A program made the translations under genes and the position numbers. From the IMG/VR virus record IMGVR_UViG_3300042327_000544, positions 1 through 64,000 of that record: DNA of 64,000 nt; one strand, 5' to 3'. Shown here piece after piece: positions 42,139 through 50,914 of this stretch. This DNA comes from a virus. The number at the start of each line of letters is the position of its first letter. Positions within the stretch are counted from its first letter, which is position 1. Under the pieces are notes generated by a model. It did no database searches. It was not told where the DNA came from and was given only the letters and a program-made list of their open reading frames with translations.

Positions 42139-43722
42139 TTACGGGTTGTTCCAATGAGGCATACTTACAATATGCGGATATTGGGTTGTATTTGAATGTG
42201 TATCAAATTGATAGTGAGTTACTACGTTGTATGGCTGTAGGTCTCCGCCAAACGATAGCGGTGTTCCGTCAGTTCTTCTTAGATTTTTACCTGCTGATCC
42301 TGGATCTACAATATATAAATGTGGGCCCGCATCTTGTCCATTTTGAGCTGAGTAAATTGATATAAATTTATCTTCCTTAAATGGAACAATTGCTGTACCT
42401 TGAGATCCGTCTGTGTTTCTAAACCAGAACAGTTTTGTAGGGTCATAAGTATTAATTATATGACAGTTTATTCCGTTTGAGTAATAGTGATATACAGAAT
42501 AAATTGCAAGCCATTCATTGTCCCATGTTATATTATGCTTTTGTCCATACCATGTTTCAGACTGATCGATGCCATAAGATGTTGTGTTAGCTAGGTTGAT
42601 TTCAGTATCTGTAAAAGTTCCAATTCCTGAGCTACCCGCTGTTCCTTGAGAGGATGGGTTCCAGTATCCGTATCTTTGTGCGTAACCGTCGTGGTTAAAT
42701 CTTCCAAATCCGACTAATCCACTGTCTCCCATTACAAGCTTCATGTGGTAAGAAGGCTCGGCTCTTGTAGATCCTGCCTGTGCCCATGTGAAATCATAAA
42801 ATGCGTAATTCTTTGCTGTGCTTAGATGATTGCCTGCTGTAGGACCTGCAGCTTTTGCCTCTGATAGGAACTTGTGAAGTGTTCCAGGCTTGTGTCCAAA
42901 ACCATTTAAACTAACTGATGTGTTTCTCCAGACGTGTAAACGAATTGCATTTGCGGTAGTTGATTCTGCAACTGCAAGCATATTAGTTCTATCGTTGTAA
43001 GATGACATTCCCATGTTTGAACGGCCAGCCCATGTTGCATAGGTTGCTGAGTTTAAATCAACTCTGTCAATATATCCGTTGGCCATGCCTCTAAATCTAA
43101 CTTGAAATTCTGAGCTATTTGAATAATGACTTACACGCTGTCTTACTCCCTTAACTCCAATAATTGTTCCACATCTATTTAAGTACTGATTTTGATTATC
43201 TGCTCTATTAAACCAGTTACCAGCAAATCCACCGTGCAGGCATGGTCTGTAAATTAAATGTCCGTCTGCTGACTGGTTACATGTTGCTCCGCCAAAATAT
43301 GTAGTTACAGTGCTTGTACCGTGATTGCCGTTTGTATATGAGTATCCTCTGAAGTCTTCATACCAGTTAGGCATGTTATCTAGAGATGGGTTCTGATAGC
43401 TACCAAACCATCCTGGCATAGCATTTGAACCAATTGATTGATAGTCGGAGTTAATAATATTAAAACCAGCCTTTGTATCATTGTTCTGGTTTGTCCAAAT
43501 AGCAAATGTTGGGAATGGAGAAACTTCTGTATTGTTTCTTGATATAACAGGTGATGCTTCTTTATTTCCAATTATTGCAATCTGTGAAGCAATAGTTGTT
43601 GAGGTTGCTGTTACAGCAACGTTATTTGCATTTGCAATTGGAGTAATAATTGCAGCTATTGCTGCTTCAAGACCTGGATGAATTATCTGCGAAGTGGTTG
43701 TTGCTGTTGTATTTGTTGTCAT
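42139..43722 (-). CDS. adhesin-like fibre protein, tandem copy 1
   Basis: A 527-aa beta-rich protein, probably a receptor-binding or fibre component. It shares its whole length with the next gene: EVSPFPTFAIWTNQNN/EVSPYPLFGIWTNQDN, NWYEDFRG, GTIIGVKGVRQRVSHYSN, YATWAGRSNMGMSSYNDRT, and the ending QYPHIVSMPHWNNP. An N-terminal helical part (residues about 10-60) leads into the large domain. It has many aromatic and Asn residues, as carbohydrate-binding virion proteins do. Family not recognised beyond this pair. Confidence 0.72.
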   Translation of the reverse strand: MTTNTTATTTSQIIHPGLEAAIAAIITPIANANNVAVTATSTTIASQIAIIGNKEASPVISRNNTEVSPFPTFAIWTNQNNDTKAGFNIINSDYQSIGSNAMPGWFGSYQNPSLDNMPNWYEDFRGYSYTNGNHGTSTVTTYFGGATCNQSADGHLIYRPCLHGGFAGNWFNRADNQNQYLNRCGTIIGVKGVRQRVSHYSNSSEFQVRFRGMANGYIDRVDLNSATYATWAGRSNMGMSSYNDRTNMLAVAESTTANAIRLHVWRNTSVSLNGFGHKPGTLHKFLSEAKAAGPTAGNHLSTAKNYAFYDFTWAQAGSTRAEPSYHMKLVMGDSGLVGFGRFNHDGYAQRYGYWNPSSQGTAGSSGIGTFTDTEINLANTTSYGIDQSETWYGQKHNITWDNEWLAIYSVYHYYSNGINCHIINTYDPTKLFWFRNTDGSQGTAIVPFKEDKFISIYSAQNGQDAGPHLYIVDPGSAGKNLRRTDGTPLSFGGDLQPYNVVTHYQFDTHSNTTQYPHIVSMPHWNNP

Positions 43723-43731
43723 TTTTTCTCC

Positions 43732-45294
43732 TTAGACCGTTGTCCAGTGTGGCATTACCGTAATGTGTGGATACTGTGTTGTATTAGACATTGTATCAAA
43801 TATGTAGTGCATTGTTGAGTTAAAGGGTTGAAGATCTCCACCATTGGCAACAACTGAGTTATCAGCTCTTCTACCATTTTCAAATGCTCCTTGTGGGTTT
43901 GCAATATAAAGATGTGGGCCAGGGCTGTCTCCATTTTGTGCTGAGTAGCACATTATAAATGAGCTTTCTCCAAACGGTACAGGAGAGACTCCATTAGCAC
44001 CATCGGTATTTCTCCAGTGGTAATACTTTGTTGGGTCTGCTGTATTAATGCAATGTAAATTAATTCCGCCGTGGTAGTAGTAGTATGGGGCATATGCTAT
44101 TAACCATTGATTATCCCATGAAATGTTTGTTCTAATTCCTGCGCCATCTCTTTGATCAATTCCATAAGAGGTGGTGTTTGCTAAGTTTGATCCGCTATCT
44201 GTAAATGCTCCAGTTCCTGAAACTCCTGGAGTTCCTGGGTTTGTTGGAATATACCATCCATATTGCTGAGCATTTCCTTGCTGAGAGTTTCTTGAAAAAC
44301 CAATTGTTCCATTATCACCCATTGTAAGTCTCATTACATAAGAAGGCTCTGCTTGTGTTGAACCAGCAGATGACCAAGTAAAATCATAAAATGAATAGCT
44401 TGCTGTTGTTCCAGAAGGTCCTGCCGCTTTTGCTTCTAATAGGAATAGGTTTAAGTCTCCTGCAGCATAATTCCATGAGTTTAAACTTCTGCCTAGATTT
44501 GTGTTCTTCCAAACGTGCAATCTAATTTGATTTGCTGTGTTTGATTCTGCAACTGCTAAGGTTTTTGTTCTATCATTGTAAGAAGACATTCCACGGTTTG
44601 TACGTCCCGCCCAAGTTGCGTAGGCAGCATTGTTAAGGTTTACTTGATCAATATAACCATGTACTTGACCTCTTAATCTTATTTGAAAAGTTGAGTCGTT
44701 ACTGTAGTGATTTAAACGCTCTCTAACTCCACGAACACCAATAATTGTTCCGCTTCTTGAAGTAAACTGACCCCACTGGTCTTGTCTATTCATTTGAGTA
44801 TTTCCATAATTGCCAAAGACCTGTAAGCTATATAGCATGTTGCCTTCATGGCCGTTCATGTTTGTTCCGCCACCTGAATGTGTGCTCCAGTTATTAGTGG
44901 TTGGGTTACCGTTAGTGTATGTTTGGCCTCTAAAGTCTTCATACCAGTTGTTCATTCCGTTTAGATCAACATCTGTCCATCCGCCTTGACGGTTGTTTAA
45001 TCTGCTTGTAGCAACAACTTGAAAATCTGAATTGATTACTGAATATCCAGCTTTTCTAGAGTTGTCTTGATTTGTCCAAATACCAAATAGAGGGTAAGGA
45101 GAAACTTCTGAGTTATCTCTTGAAGTAGCAGGGTTTGCAAGTTTTCCAACTAAGTTTGAGAACTGTGCTGGAATTGCACTTTGTAGAGTTGCAATGGCAG
45201 CAGATGTTGTGTAGGCAATTGGTGCTACCGTATTGCTGATATTTGTTTCAAATCCAGGAATATAGACCTGAGTTGTAGTGGTATTTACTGCCAT
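43732..45294 (-). CDS. adhesin-like fibre protein, tandem copy 2
   Basis: A 520-aa protein, homologous to the preceding gene over its whole length. Shared segments include GTIIGVRGVRERLNHYSND, YATWAGRTNRGMSSYNDRT, LAVAESNTANQIRLHVWKNT, SAQNG near residue 455 and GGDLQPFN near 490. The two diverge most in the middle loops and at the N-terminus. Tandem duplicates of fibre proteins can give two host specificities. Function inferred; the duplication itself is clear. Confidence 0.75.
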   Translation of the reverse strand: MAVNTTTTQVYIPGFETNISNTVAPIAYTTSAAIATLQSAIPAQFSNLVGKLANPATSRDNSEVSPYPLFGIWTNQDNSRKAGYSVINSDFQVVATSRLNNRQGGWTDVDLNGMNNWYEDFRGQTYTNGNPTTNNWSTHSGGGTNMNGHEGNMLYSLQVFGNYGNTQMNRQDQWGQFTSRSGTIIGVRGVRERLNHYSNDSTFQIRLRGQVHGYIDQVNLNNAAYATWAGRTNRGMSSYNDRTKTLAVAESNTANQIRLHVWKNTNLGRSLNSWNYAAGDLNLFLLEAKAAGPSGTTASYSFYDFTWSSAGSTQAEPSYVMRLTMGDNGTIGFSRNSQQGNAQQYGWYIPTNPGTPGVSGTGAFTDSGSNLANTTSYGIDQRDGAGIRTNISWDNQWLIAYAPYYYYHGGINLHCINTADPTKYYHWRNTDGANGVSPVPFGESSFIMCYSAQNGDSPGPHLYIANPQGAFENGRRADNSVVANGGDLQPFNSTMHYIFDTMSNTTQYPHITVMPHWTTV

Positions 45295-45319
45295 TGTAGT
45301 TCTCCCTTAAATAATAATA

Positions 45320-45637
45320 TTATACTTGTGTAATTTTTACGCCAGAGATAAATACTGAGATAGCATCTGCAGCATTCGCACTGATTTGAATATTTTCTGC
45401 TGTGTTAAGAACTTGCTTAACATCAAGAACAACGATAGCACGAGGTGGGATATCTAGGCTCTTTACAAAGAACTTTCCTGCCATTCTCATTGTTACTGTT
45501 CTAGTAGCATCTGTTAGGTTATCAAATGTGATAGATGTAATAACATCGATCTGTGCTGCTGGTGTTGTGTATACTGATGTTTCTGATGCAGGTAGTGTAT
45601 CTGCATAAAATCTGCTTGGTAAGCTTACTGTTGCCAT
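45320..45637 (-). CDS. small beta structural protein
   Basis: A 105-aa protein starting MATVSLPSRFYADTLPASET. All-beta, ending AISVFISGVKITQV. It shares length and C-terminal strand pattern with the 108-aa protein at 39885-40211. It starts next to the helical protein at 45639 (1-base gap) and the adhesin-like pair. A decoration or connector role is possible. Confidence 0.65.
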   Translation of the reverse strand: MATVSLPSRFYADTLPASETSVYTTPAAQIDVITSITFDNLTDATRTVTMRMAGKFFVKSLDIPPRAIVVLDVKQVLNTAENIQISANAADAISVFISGVKITQV

Positions 45638-45638
45638 A

Positions 45639-45971
45639 TTAAATTACTCCCATGTTTGTATAAATTGTGTAGTTATCTATCGAAGATTGGATGGTAGCAA
45701 CGTTTGCTGCTCCAGCCGAATTAACTGCAACGATCTGTGTAGACCCTGCTGTGTTAACTGTTGCAACAGCTCCAGAAGAAGCTGTCTGAATTTCTGTCAC
45801 CTTCGATGATGTAGCAGAAACAATATCATTTACTCCTAGGAGGTTGCCCATTGACTCTAGAGCCTTTGCTAGAAAGACTAGGTCCTGAGAATTTAGAGTT
45901 GAACTCGACAGGGCTGTTACCTTTGTCTTAAAAAGATCAACTTGTGATGATAAACTTGAATAATCTGGCAT
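45639..45971 (-). CDS. helical fibre-base protein (short copy)
   Basis: A 110-aa protein with helical N-terminus MPDYSSLSSQVDLFKTKVTA and then LVFLAKALESMGNLLGVNDI, followed by an Ala/Thr/Val-rich stalk. It is a clear paralogue of residues 1-75 of the 221-aa protein at 51780-52445. AGGAG precedes the ATG, with promoter at 45.99 kb. It probably anchors or starts a fibre; inferred from its first place in the cassette. Confidence 0.72.
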   Translation of the reverse strand: MPDYSSLSSQVDLFKTKVTALSSSTLNSQDLVFLAKALESMGNLLGVNDIVSATSSKVTEIQTASSGAVATVNTAGSTQIVAVNSAGAANVATIQSSIDNYTIYTNMGVI

Positions 45972-45990
45972 TTTGTTCTCCTATGTATGA

Positions 45991-46018
45991 ATTATAGCAT
46001 AACTGTTTTTATTGTTTA
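45991..46018 (-). promoter_or_regulatory. promoter for fibre cassette
   Basis: TGCTATAAT extended -10 (45991-45999) with TAAACA 16 bases upstream (46018-46013). It lies in the 123-base gap after the membrane-protein gene. The same TGCTATAAT occurs at 33.53 kb. Confidence 0.6.
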
Positions 46019-46050
46019 GTACCCCGCCTTGCCTATAACACTCTTAATTA

Positions 46051-46083
46051 TACCCCACCAACCTTCTTTAGGCCAGTGGGGTA
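46051..46083 (-). terminator. strong hairpin after membrane-protein gene
   Basis: TACCCCACCAACC (46051-46063) and GGCCAGTGGGGTA (46071-46083) pair over 13 positions (wobbles at three inner pairs) around a 7-base loop. There is no T-run. It lies 11 bases past the DUF401-like gene, so it may end that transcript. Confidence 0.62.
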
Positions 46084-46094
46084 CAGCAATTATT

Positions 46095-47045
46095 TTAGAG
46101 AATTCCTCCATAGTATAAGGTTATGCCCATCAAGACCACTGGGATCACCAAAGCAAAAATTGCCTTATAGTAATCTTTGAGAGGGGTTCTAAAGTAGCTC
46201 TTACCTACAACTAAACACTTGTGTGCTGGAGACAACATATATCCTGCGTAGTCAACTGCAAAGAATAGCGGCAAAGTTTCTATGCCAAATACTCCTACTG
46301 AGAGGACGACAAATCCAGCAAACTTGCTAGAACTTCCCAAGGCAAAACTTGCCAAGAATCCAGCAAAGGCAACTAGGATCAATAAATTATTTTTGTGTGC
46401 GCCTTCTATCCATGCATTTATGGTGTCAAAATTAGCCTTGACAATATTGCTCAAGATAATGACAATGCCAGTAAAAAGAAGAACTCTAGCGTAGTCAATC
46501 AACTGCTTACGGTCACGCTTTGCGTCTGCTTCAATTTGAGCAGGCTGCTTATCCTTTTTCTTCAAAGCCTTTTCTGGAATATTAATTTCAATATCATCTT
46601 CTTTTAGAATTCTAAATATATAGAATAAAATAACAATGACGGCTGTAGCAAGCAATGGCCAAACTCTACCCATTAGCTCCCAATAACTAATACTTAGTGC
46701 CGCCATTGGAAGAAGAACTGTTGCTTCTAGCGGAGACCAAAAATAAAAATGATGCGTGGAAAGGTAATCGATGATTCCATAATTTTTACGCTTCTTTTGA
46801 TCTTCTGGGGCAATTGTATCTAGGGCTCCAGCCGAGATGGCAACACGCCCTGAAATGGGCAGAACTCCAGAGAACATTGATATTAGAGCAACTACTGCTC
46901 TCTTAGACTTAACTGTTCTAGAGATCCAGCTATAAAATGGCAAAAAGACTTGAGTCTTTTTTGCGGCAAATGACAGCCCCATTACCGAAGCCAGTAATAT
47001 CAAGAACTGTTGATTGTTTGTAATTAAACTACTTGTTATTTCCAT
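46095..47045 (-). CDS. DUF401-like integral membrane protein
   Basis: A 316-aa membrane protein, probably a transporter of unknown substrate. Several hydrophobic segments can be read (about residues 13-28, 48-62, 95-140, 190-210, 220-275, 290-314). Motif-like parts FSGVLPISGRVAISAGALD near residue 58 and MLSPAHKCLVVGKSYF near 266 resemble DUF401 family proteins, which have LSPxHxCLV and a YF pair. It is shorter than usual (about 400 aa). Phages rarely carry such a protein. It overlaps the upstream gene by 17 bases and is followed by a strong hairpin. Family moderate; function unknown. Confidence 0.62.
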   Translation of the reverse strand: MEITSSLITNNQQFLILLASVMGLSFAAKKTQVFLPFYSWISRTVKSKRAVVALISMFSGVLPISGRVAISAGALDTIAPEDQKKRKNYGIIDYLSTHHFYFWSPLEATVLLPMAALSISYWELMGRVWPLLATAVIVILFYIFRILKEDDIEINIPEKALKKKDKQPAQIEADAKRDRKQLIDYARVLLFTGIVIILSNIVKANFDTINAWIEGAHKNNLLILVAFAGFLASFALGSSSKFAGFVVLSVGVFGIETLPLFFAVDYAGYMLSPAHKCLVVGKSYFRTPLKDYYKAIFALVIPVVLMGITLYYGGIL

Positions 47046-48687
47046 TGCTTTCCACCACTGCTATGTAAAGTCCGTTCCACCAATCGGATTCGGATTCTAA
47101 TGAATTTAATACTTTCTTACTATACAATATTTTTAATCCTGATTCAAGTATCCCCTTGTGGGCACCTTTTACAACATCCGTCCAGTTTGCGTCATCGAAT
47201 ATTAAAATAGACTGTCTGGCAAAAGTTGCGGAATAATACTTTACTGCATTTTTTGTAGACTCAAAATCGTGTGGTCCATCATAAAAGAAAAGATCAATAT
47301 CCGATATGGGCTTTAGGTTAACCTTAAACATATCTGAATTAGATATAAATACTTTATTATTACCTCTGTATGGATTAATGTTTTTCTTAAACTCTTCTAG
47401 GGAATTGGTGTCTGGTGTTTCCCACCCTTCTCTTACGGCCTGTGGAGCCTCCTGCCAGGTGTCTACAAAGTATGCCTGCAAGTTATTACCACTCAATGCT
47501 GCAGCGGCTGTAGCACCCTGATAAGAACCAATTTCGAGGTATTTAGAAGAAGACTTAGCCAAACCATTTATCAATGACTGAACTCTAGTCGATGTTAAAC
47601 CTGGTATATTAATTTCAATTGGGTTATTTACAGAATCAACTAATTGCTGTGCAACAATGGCGACCTTTGGACTAATATGATTGCCATATTTTGCAGCCAT
47701 TATTTTGTCACAATAACCACAATCCCAGCAATCAAATTTACAATTTTTGATCTTATTACGCCAGATGGCAATAGGCTTGTCAACCATATTAGTCTCTTCA
47801 ATAAAATCATTAAAGCTATCAAATAAAATTTCTTCATTATTTGCATACCTCTTAATTATTTCCATGGTTTCTTTTAGCCTTGTATGAGACTCTCTTCCGT
47901 GCATCTTTATAACATCAATGCCTAGGTCGTCTATAAACTCCTGCCAGTCTTCACGCCATGGTGGAAAATTGGCTGTCTTTAAAGATACGGCAAAATCTTC
48001 GTGATCCCATTTAGGACAAGACACTCTGCTTATTGGGTCATTAAAATATTGAGGTCCGTCTGTTCTAGTATTATTAAACTGATAATGCTCATCCATCATT
48101 ACGCATCCGCCGTAGCACCCTTCATTGGCAAGCAAGGATATCTTAACGCCGAACTGAGATTTAGCTTTTTTAAAACGCTTTAGCTTCTCGTGATCACGCA
48201 TTAAATCTCTATCAAGATTAATATAATCAAATCCAGCTTTTGCAAGGTGCTCTATGTCCCTTGGCTCTGACACATTTCTGAGAATGGTATTTTTTACAAA
48301 TAGATCTGGAAATGCCTTTTTTATTTGTCCTGTTGCCATCCAGTGTGTATGAGGTATTGTTGCTGACTTAATACCCGAATCGTATACGGGTCTAAAGTTT
48401 TCTATAAACAAATCTAAATTCTGTTGAGAGGGTCTAACTTGTATATTATTAAAAACGGCAGAAGCGGTTACCCCAGTCTCGTTTTGAATATGTAGGGCCA
48501 GGCCTATAAGATAATTATGGTCTTCTTCTCCGCCGTTAAATACATCACCCATGGCGTCTTGGTCAAAAGGAGATACCCTACAGGTAAAATAAAAGTCATA
48601 TATAAATGACTTATATTCTTTTAGAAAAGAAATAAACTCATTTAGCTGATTTTCAGTTAGCTTGGGGTTTAGTGGTACGCTAAACAT
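47029..48687 (-). CDS. U32-like TIM-barrel protein fused to class I methyltransferase
   Basis: A 552-aa two-part enzyme. The N-terminal half (about 1-330) has a TIM-barrel pattern like peptidase U32 proteins: LAKAGFDYINLDRDLMRD near 148, then NEGCYGGCVMMDEHYQFNN (C191, C195). C36, C224 and the cluster C316, C320, C323, C326 add possible metal or Fe-S ligands. The C-terminal part (about 375-552) is a Methyltransf_24-type SAM fold: SKYLEIGSYQGATAAAALSG and DLFFYDGPHDFE, then ILIFDDANWTDVV. A fused hydroxylase/modifying enzyme or tRNA/rRNA-modifying activity is possible but not shown. It overlaps the membrane-protein gene. Confidence 0.62.
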   Translation of the reverse strand: MFSVPLNPKLTENQLNEFISFLKEYKSFIYDFYFTCRVSPFDQDAMGDVFNGGEEDHNYLIGLALHIQNETGVTASAVFNNIQVRPSQQNLDLFIENFRPVYDSGIKSATIPHTHWMATGQIKKAFPDLFVKNTILRNVSEPRDIEHLAKAGFDYINLDRDLMRDHEKLKRFKKAKSQFGVKISLLANEGCYGGCVMMDEHYQFNNTRTDGPQYFNDPISRVSCPKWDHEDFAVSLKTANFPPWREDWQEFIDDLGIDVIKMHGRESHTRLKETMEIIKRYANNEEILFDSFNDFIEETNMVDKPIAIWRNKIKNCKFDCWDCGYCDKIMAAKYGNHISPKVAIVAQQLVDSVNNPIEINIPGLTSTRVQSLINGLAKSSSKYLEIGSYQGATAAAALSGNNLQAYFVDTWQEAPQAVREGWETPDTNSLEEFKKNINPYRGNNKVFISNSDMFKVNLKPISDIDLFFYDGPHDFESTKNAVKYYSATFARQSILIFDDANWTDVVKGAHKGILESGLKILYSKKVLNSLESESDWWNGLYIAVVESNGNNK

Positions 48688-48692
48688 TTATC

Positions 48693-49250
48693 CTACAAAT
48701 CTATTTTTGATAAAGTATCCGCATCATAATGAACGCCAAAATGATTATTTAATAGTATACCAGCTTCTACCCAATCTTGGCAAGAGATGATCTTTTGATA
48801 GATTTCATTCTTTTTATTTAAATGAAACTTTTCACATTTATAGTCGTCCTGCTTTAAAAACTCTGGTGTAGATTTTAATAACAAAAGTTTATTTGAATAG
48901 TATTTTTCTAGCATGAATATCATTGCAGCTTTTTGAAAAAGACAGGCGTTTTTCTTATCTTCTTCTGTCAAGACATATTTAAACTTTTCCCCTACTTGCT
49001 CAAAAGGGCCTTCTCCTAGCTGAGCCTTGTGCAAAGTGTTATCTCTAAGCTTTATATAGCCTTTGTACTTCCCAACAAATTGGTATGCCAGCGCAACCTC
49101 TTTTGGAACAACAACTAAATTAGGTAGCTTTAGATAAAGCATTTGCTTTTCATCAACCGACCCAATCAGTAGATTACTCCATTCTCCTATATGCTGAATA
49201 TAGTTATTACGATCCGTCTTATCTTCTGGATCAAATAAAAAATATATCAT
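48693..49250 (-). CDS. hypothetical protein of the accessory island
   Basis: A 185-aa mixed protein with many Lys and Leu residues, for example YVLTEEDKKNACLFQKAAMI, and ending HYDADTLSKIDL. No recognised domain. It overlaps its upstream neighbour by 4 bases (ATGA) and lies 5 bases before the U32-like/methyltransferase gene, so it probably works with that pair. Confidence 0.65.
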   Translation of the reverse strand: MIYFLFDPEDKTDRNNYIQHIGEWSNLLIGSVDEKQMLYLKLPNLVVVPKEVALAYQFVGKYKGYIKLRDNTLHKAQLGEGPFEQVGEKFKYVLTEEDKKNACLFQKAAMIFMLEKYYSNKLLLLKSTPEFLKQDDYKCEKFHLNKKNEIYQKIISCQDWVEAGILLNNHFGVHYDADTLSKIDL

Positions 49251-49978
49251 TGAATTTCTTCCCAGAGTCCATTCTCTGAATCGGCAAGCTCTAATCTTTT
49301 TCTTGTCTCTATTTGCAATGCATCTAGGTGTTTATTTGTTTCTATAGCTTTAACAACTGCAGTTTCAAGAGCTATTTCTCTAACTTCTTTTGGCAATTGA
49401 TCAATGGCCTCCATGTTTCCGCCATTAACTCTTCCATAAAACATTAAGTCGTAAGCTGCTTGCGCTCCTAGTCTAATTCCCCAAAGCTCTGCCTCAAGCC
49501 TTTCTTCTTCATCATGATCTCCAATTATATCCATAATCAGTCTACCGTCAGAAAGTCTACCCTCATCAGAAGAGTTAAATTTATCTATTAGCATCATATA
49601 CTTATCTCGTTCTTCGTATACTAAGCTGACACTATTTTTTTGATTTAACAGAACTCTTTCTTTTTCTTTAATATTAAGCTCATGAATTTTAATTTCTGTA
49701 GGAGAAGTAGAAGTGCTAATTCTTTCTTTTTCTAAATCAATTTCTAGTCTAGTTCTTTCTATTTTAAGCTCTTGCTCTACAATCGTATTCTCTCTTGCTC
49801 CTAGCTCAAGCAAAAGCTGTCTAAGTTTTCCAAATGGAGTAAATTGCGCTCCACCAACAAAATTATCTATTTTAAATACTGGCACCCCCCAATGTCTATT
49901 TGTAGCATAAAGAAGAATATCTTTTTGTGATTTTGTATAGCCAGAAACATCCGACGTTATATCGTTTATATATCTCAT
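49247..49978 (-). CDS. hypothetical coiled-coil protein
   Basis: A 243-aa protein with a long charged helix in the middle (about residues 65-125, ELKIERTRLEIDLEKERIST and EIKIHELNIKEKERVLLNQK), followed by a helical domain. Likely coiled coil. It starts 15 bases after the beta-propeller-like gene ends, so it may belong to the fibre operon or to the island. Function unknown. Confidence 0.65.
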   Translation of the reverse strand: MRYINDITSDVSGYTKSQKDILLYATNRHWGVPVFKIDNFVGGAQFTPFGKLRQLLLELGARENTIVEQELKIERTRLEIDLEKERISTSTSPTEIKIHELNIKEKERVLLNQKNSVSLVYEERDKYMMLIDKFNSSDEGRLSDGRLIMDIIGDHDEEERLEAELWGIRLGAQAAYDLMFYGRVNGGNMEAIDQLPKEVREIALETAVVKAIETNKHLDALQIETRKRLELADSENGLWEEIQ

Positions 49979-49993
49979 TTTATTACCTATCTA

Positions 49994-50914
49994 TTAAGAA
50001 CGTTGTGCTGAGTAGCCAGAACTTCTTCCTGGAACTCCCTTAGACTGCATTGATCCTCCGCCTTCAAAGCCAGAATCTGTAGCGTAGTTAAATCTCCAAG
50101 ATCTGTTATTTTGCTCTCCGTTATAGTTTCCAAGCATGTATTGCCATGCTTGTCCCATATCAAAATTTTCTTCACCACAATTTGTAATTGGCTTTCCAAC
50201 TAATCCTATATTTGTTTCAGTAGCAACGCTAAATCTTCTTAAGTTGTTTCCACCTGCATAGTTACCCTCATTACCTGCGTATAGAGTAGTTAACTTTGAA
50301 GAAATTCCTTTTTGTTGTCCGTGAACGCCATTGCAAGGTGATGCAGCTTGAGTTTCTGTTGCAAAAGTTAATTTAACACCATTATCATCTCCATAGTGAA
50401 AACCTTTTGTTTCATGATAAAAAGATGACATTGTTTGAGTGTTGGATCCAAAGCTTTTGCCAAGTGAACTCATCCAAGACTGTGTTGTGAAATTAAACTT
50501 CATAATTGCTGCTACACCTACTTCGCCTGGTGCACCATATGCGTACAGTTGCTCTTGATGCATAATTGTTCCTGAATTTCCTACTGCATATGGGGCGGAA
50601 GGACCAACAATTGATGTGTTTGTTCTCATATTGTAACGATTGGTTTGCGAGCTTGATCCTCCAACTTGATTATTGGCTTTAAGAAGATAGGCAAATGTAT
50701 CATCACACATTCCACCAGGATATCCACTAGAGTTATTTAGCGGACCACCCAAATCAACTGTTGTATCAGTTGAGTGTGTTACTTCGTTAACGCTTGTCCA
50801 TGGCGAACTGTTTCTATATCCAGCAAGCACGTAACCCTTTGTAATAACCTGTCTCAAAAGAAATGCTACGGGCCCACCTGAACCAGACATATATCTATTT
50901 TGCGGAAATGGCAT
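49994..50914 (-). CDS. beta-propeller (Kelch-like) tail protein
   Basis: A 306-aa Gly/Asn/Ser-rich protein with a repeated pattern YVLAGYRNSSPWTSVNE, DDTFAYLLKANN, TIMHQEQLYAYGAP, TTQSWM, FHYGDDNGVKLTFAT, as in Kelch-type beta-propellers of phage fibres. It probably forms a receptor-binding tip. It lies beside the chaperone-like gene at 50915, with a 0-base gap. Repeat number cannot be fixed by eye. Confidence 0.68.
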   Translation of the reverse strand: MPFPQNRYMSGSGGPVAFLLRQVITKGYVLAGYRNSSPWTSVNEVTHSTDTTVDLGGPLNNSSGYPGGMCDDTFAYLLKANNQVGGSSSQTNRYNMRTNTSIVGPSAPYAVGNSGTIMHQEQLYAYGAPGEVGVAAIMKFNFTTQSWMSSLGKSFGSNTQTMSSFYHETKGFHYGDDNGVKLTFATETQAASPCNGVHGQQKGISSKLTTLYAGNEGNYAGGNNLRRFSVATETNIGLVGKPITNCGEENFDMGQAWQYMLGNYNGEQNNRSWRFNYATDSGFEGGGSMQSKGVPGRSSGYSAQRS

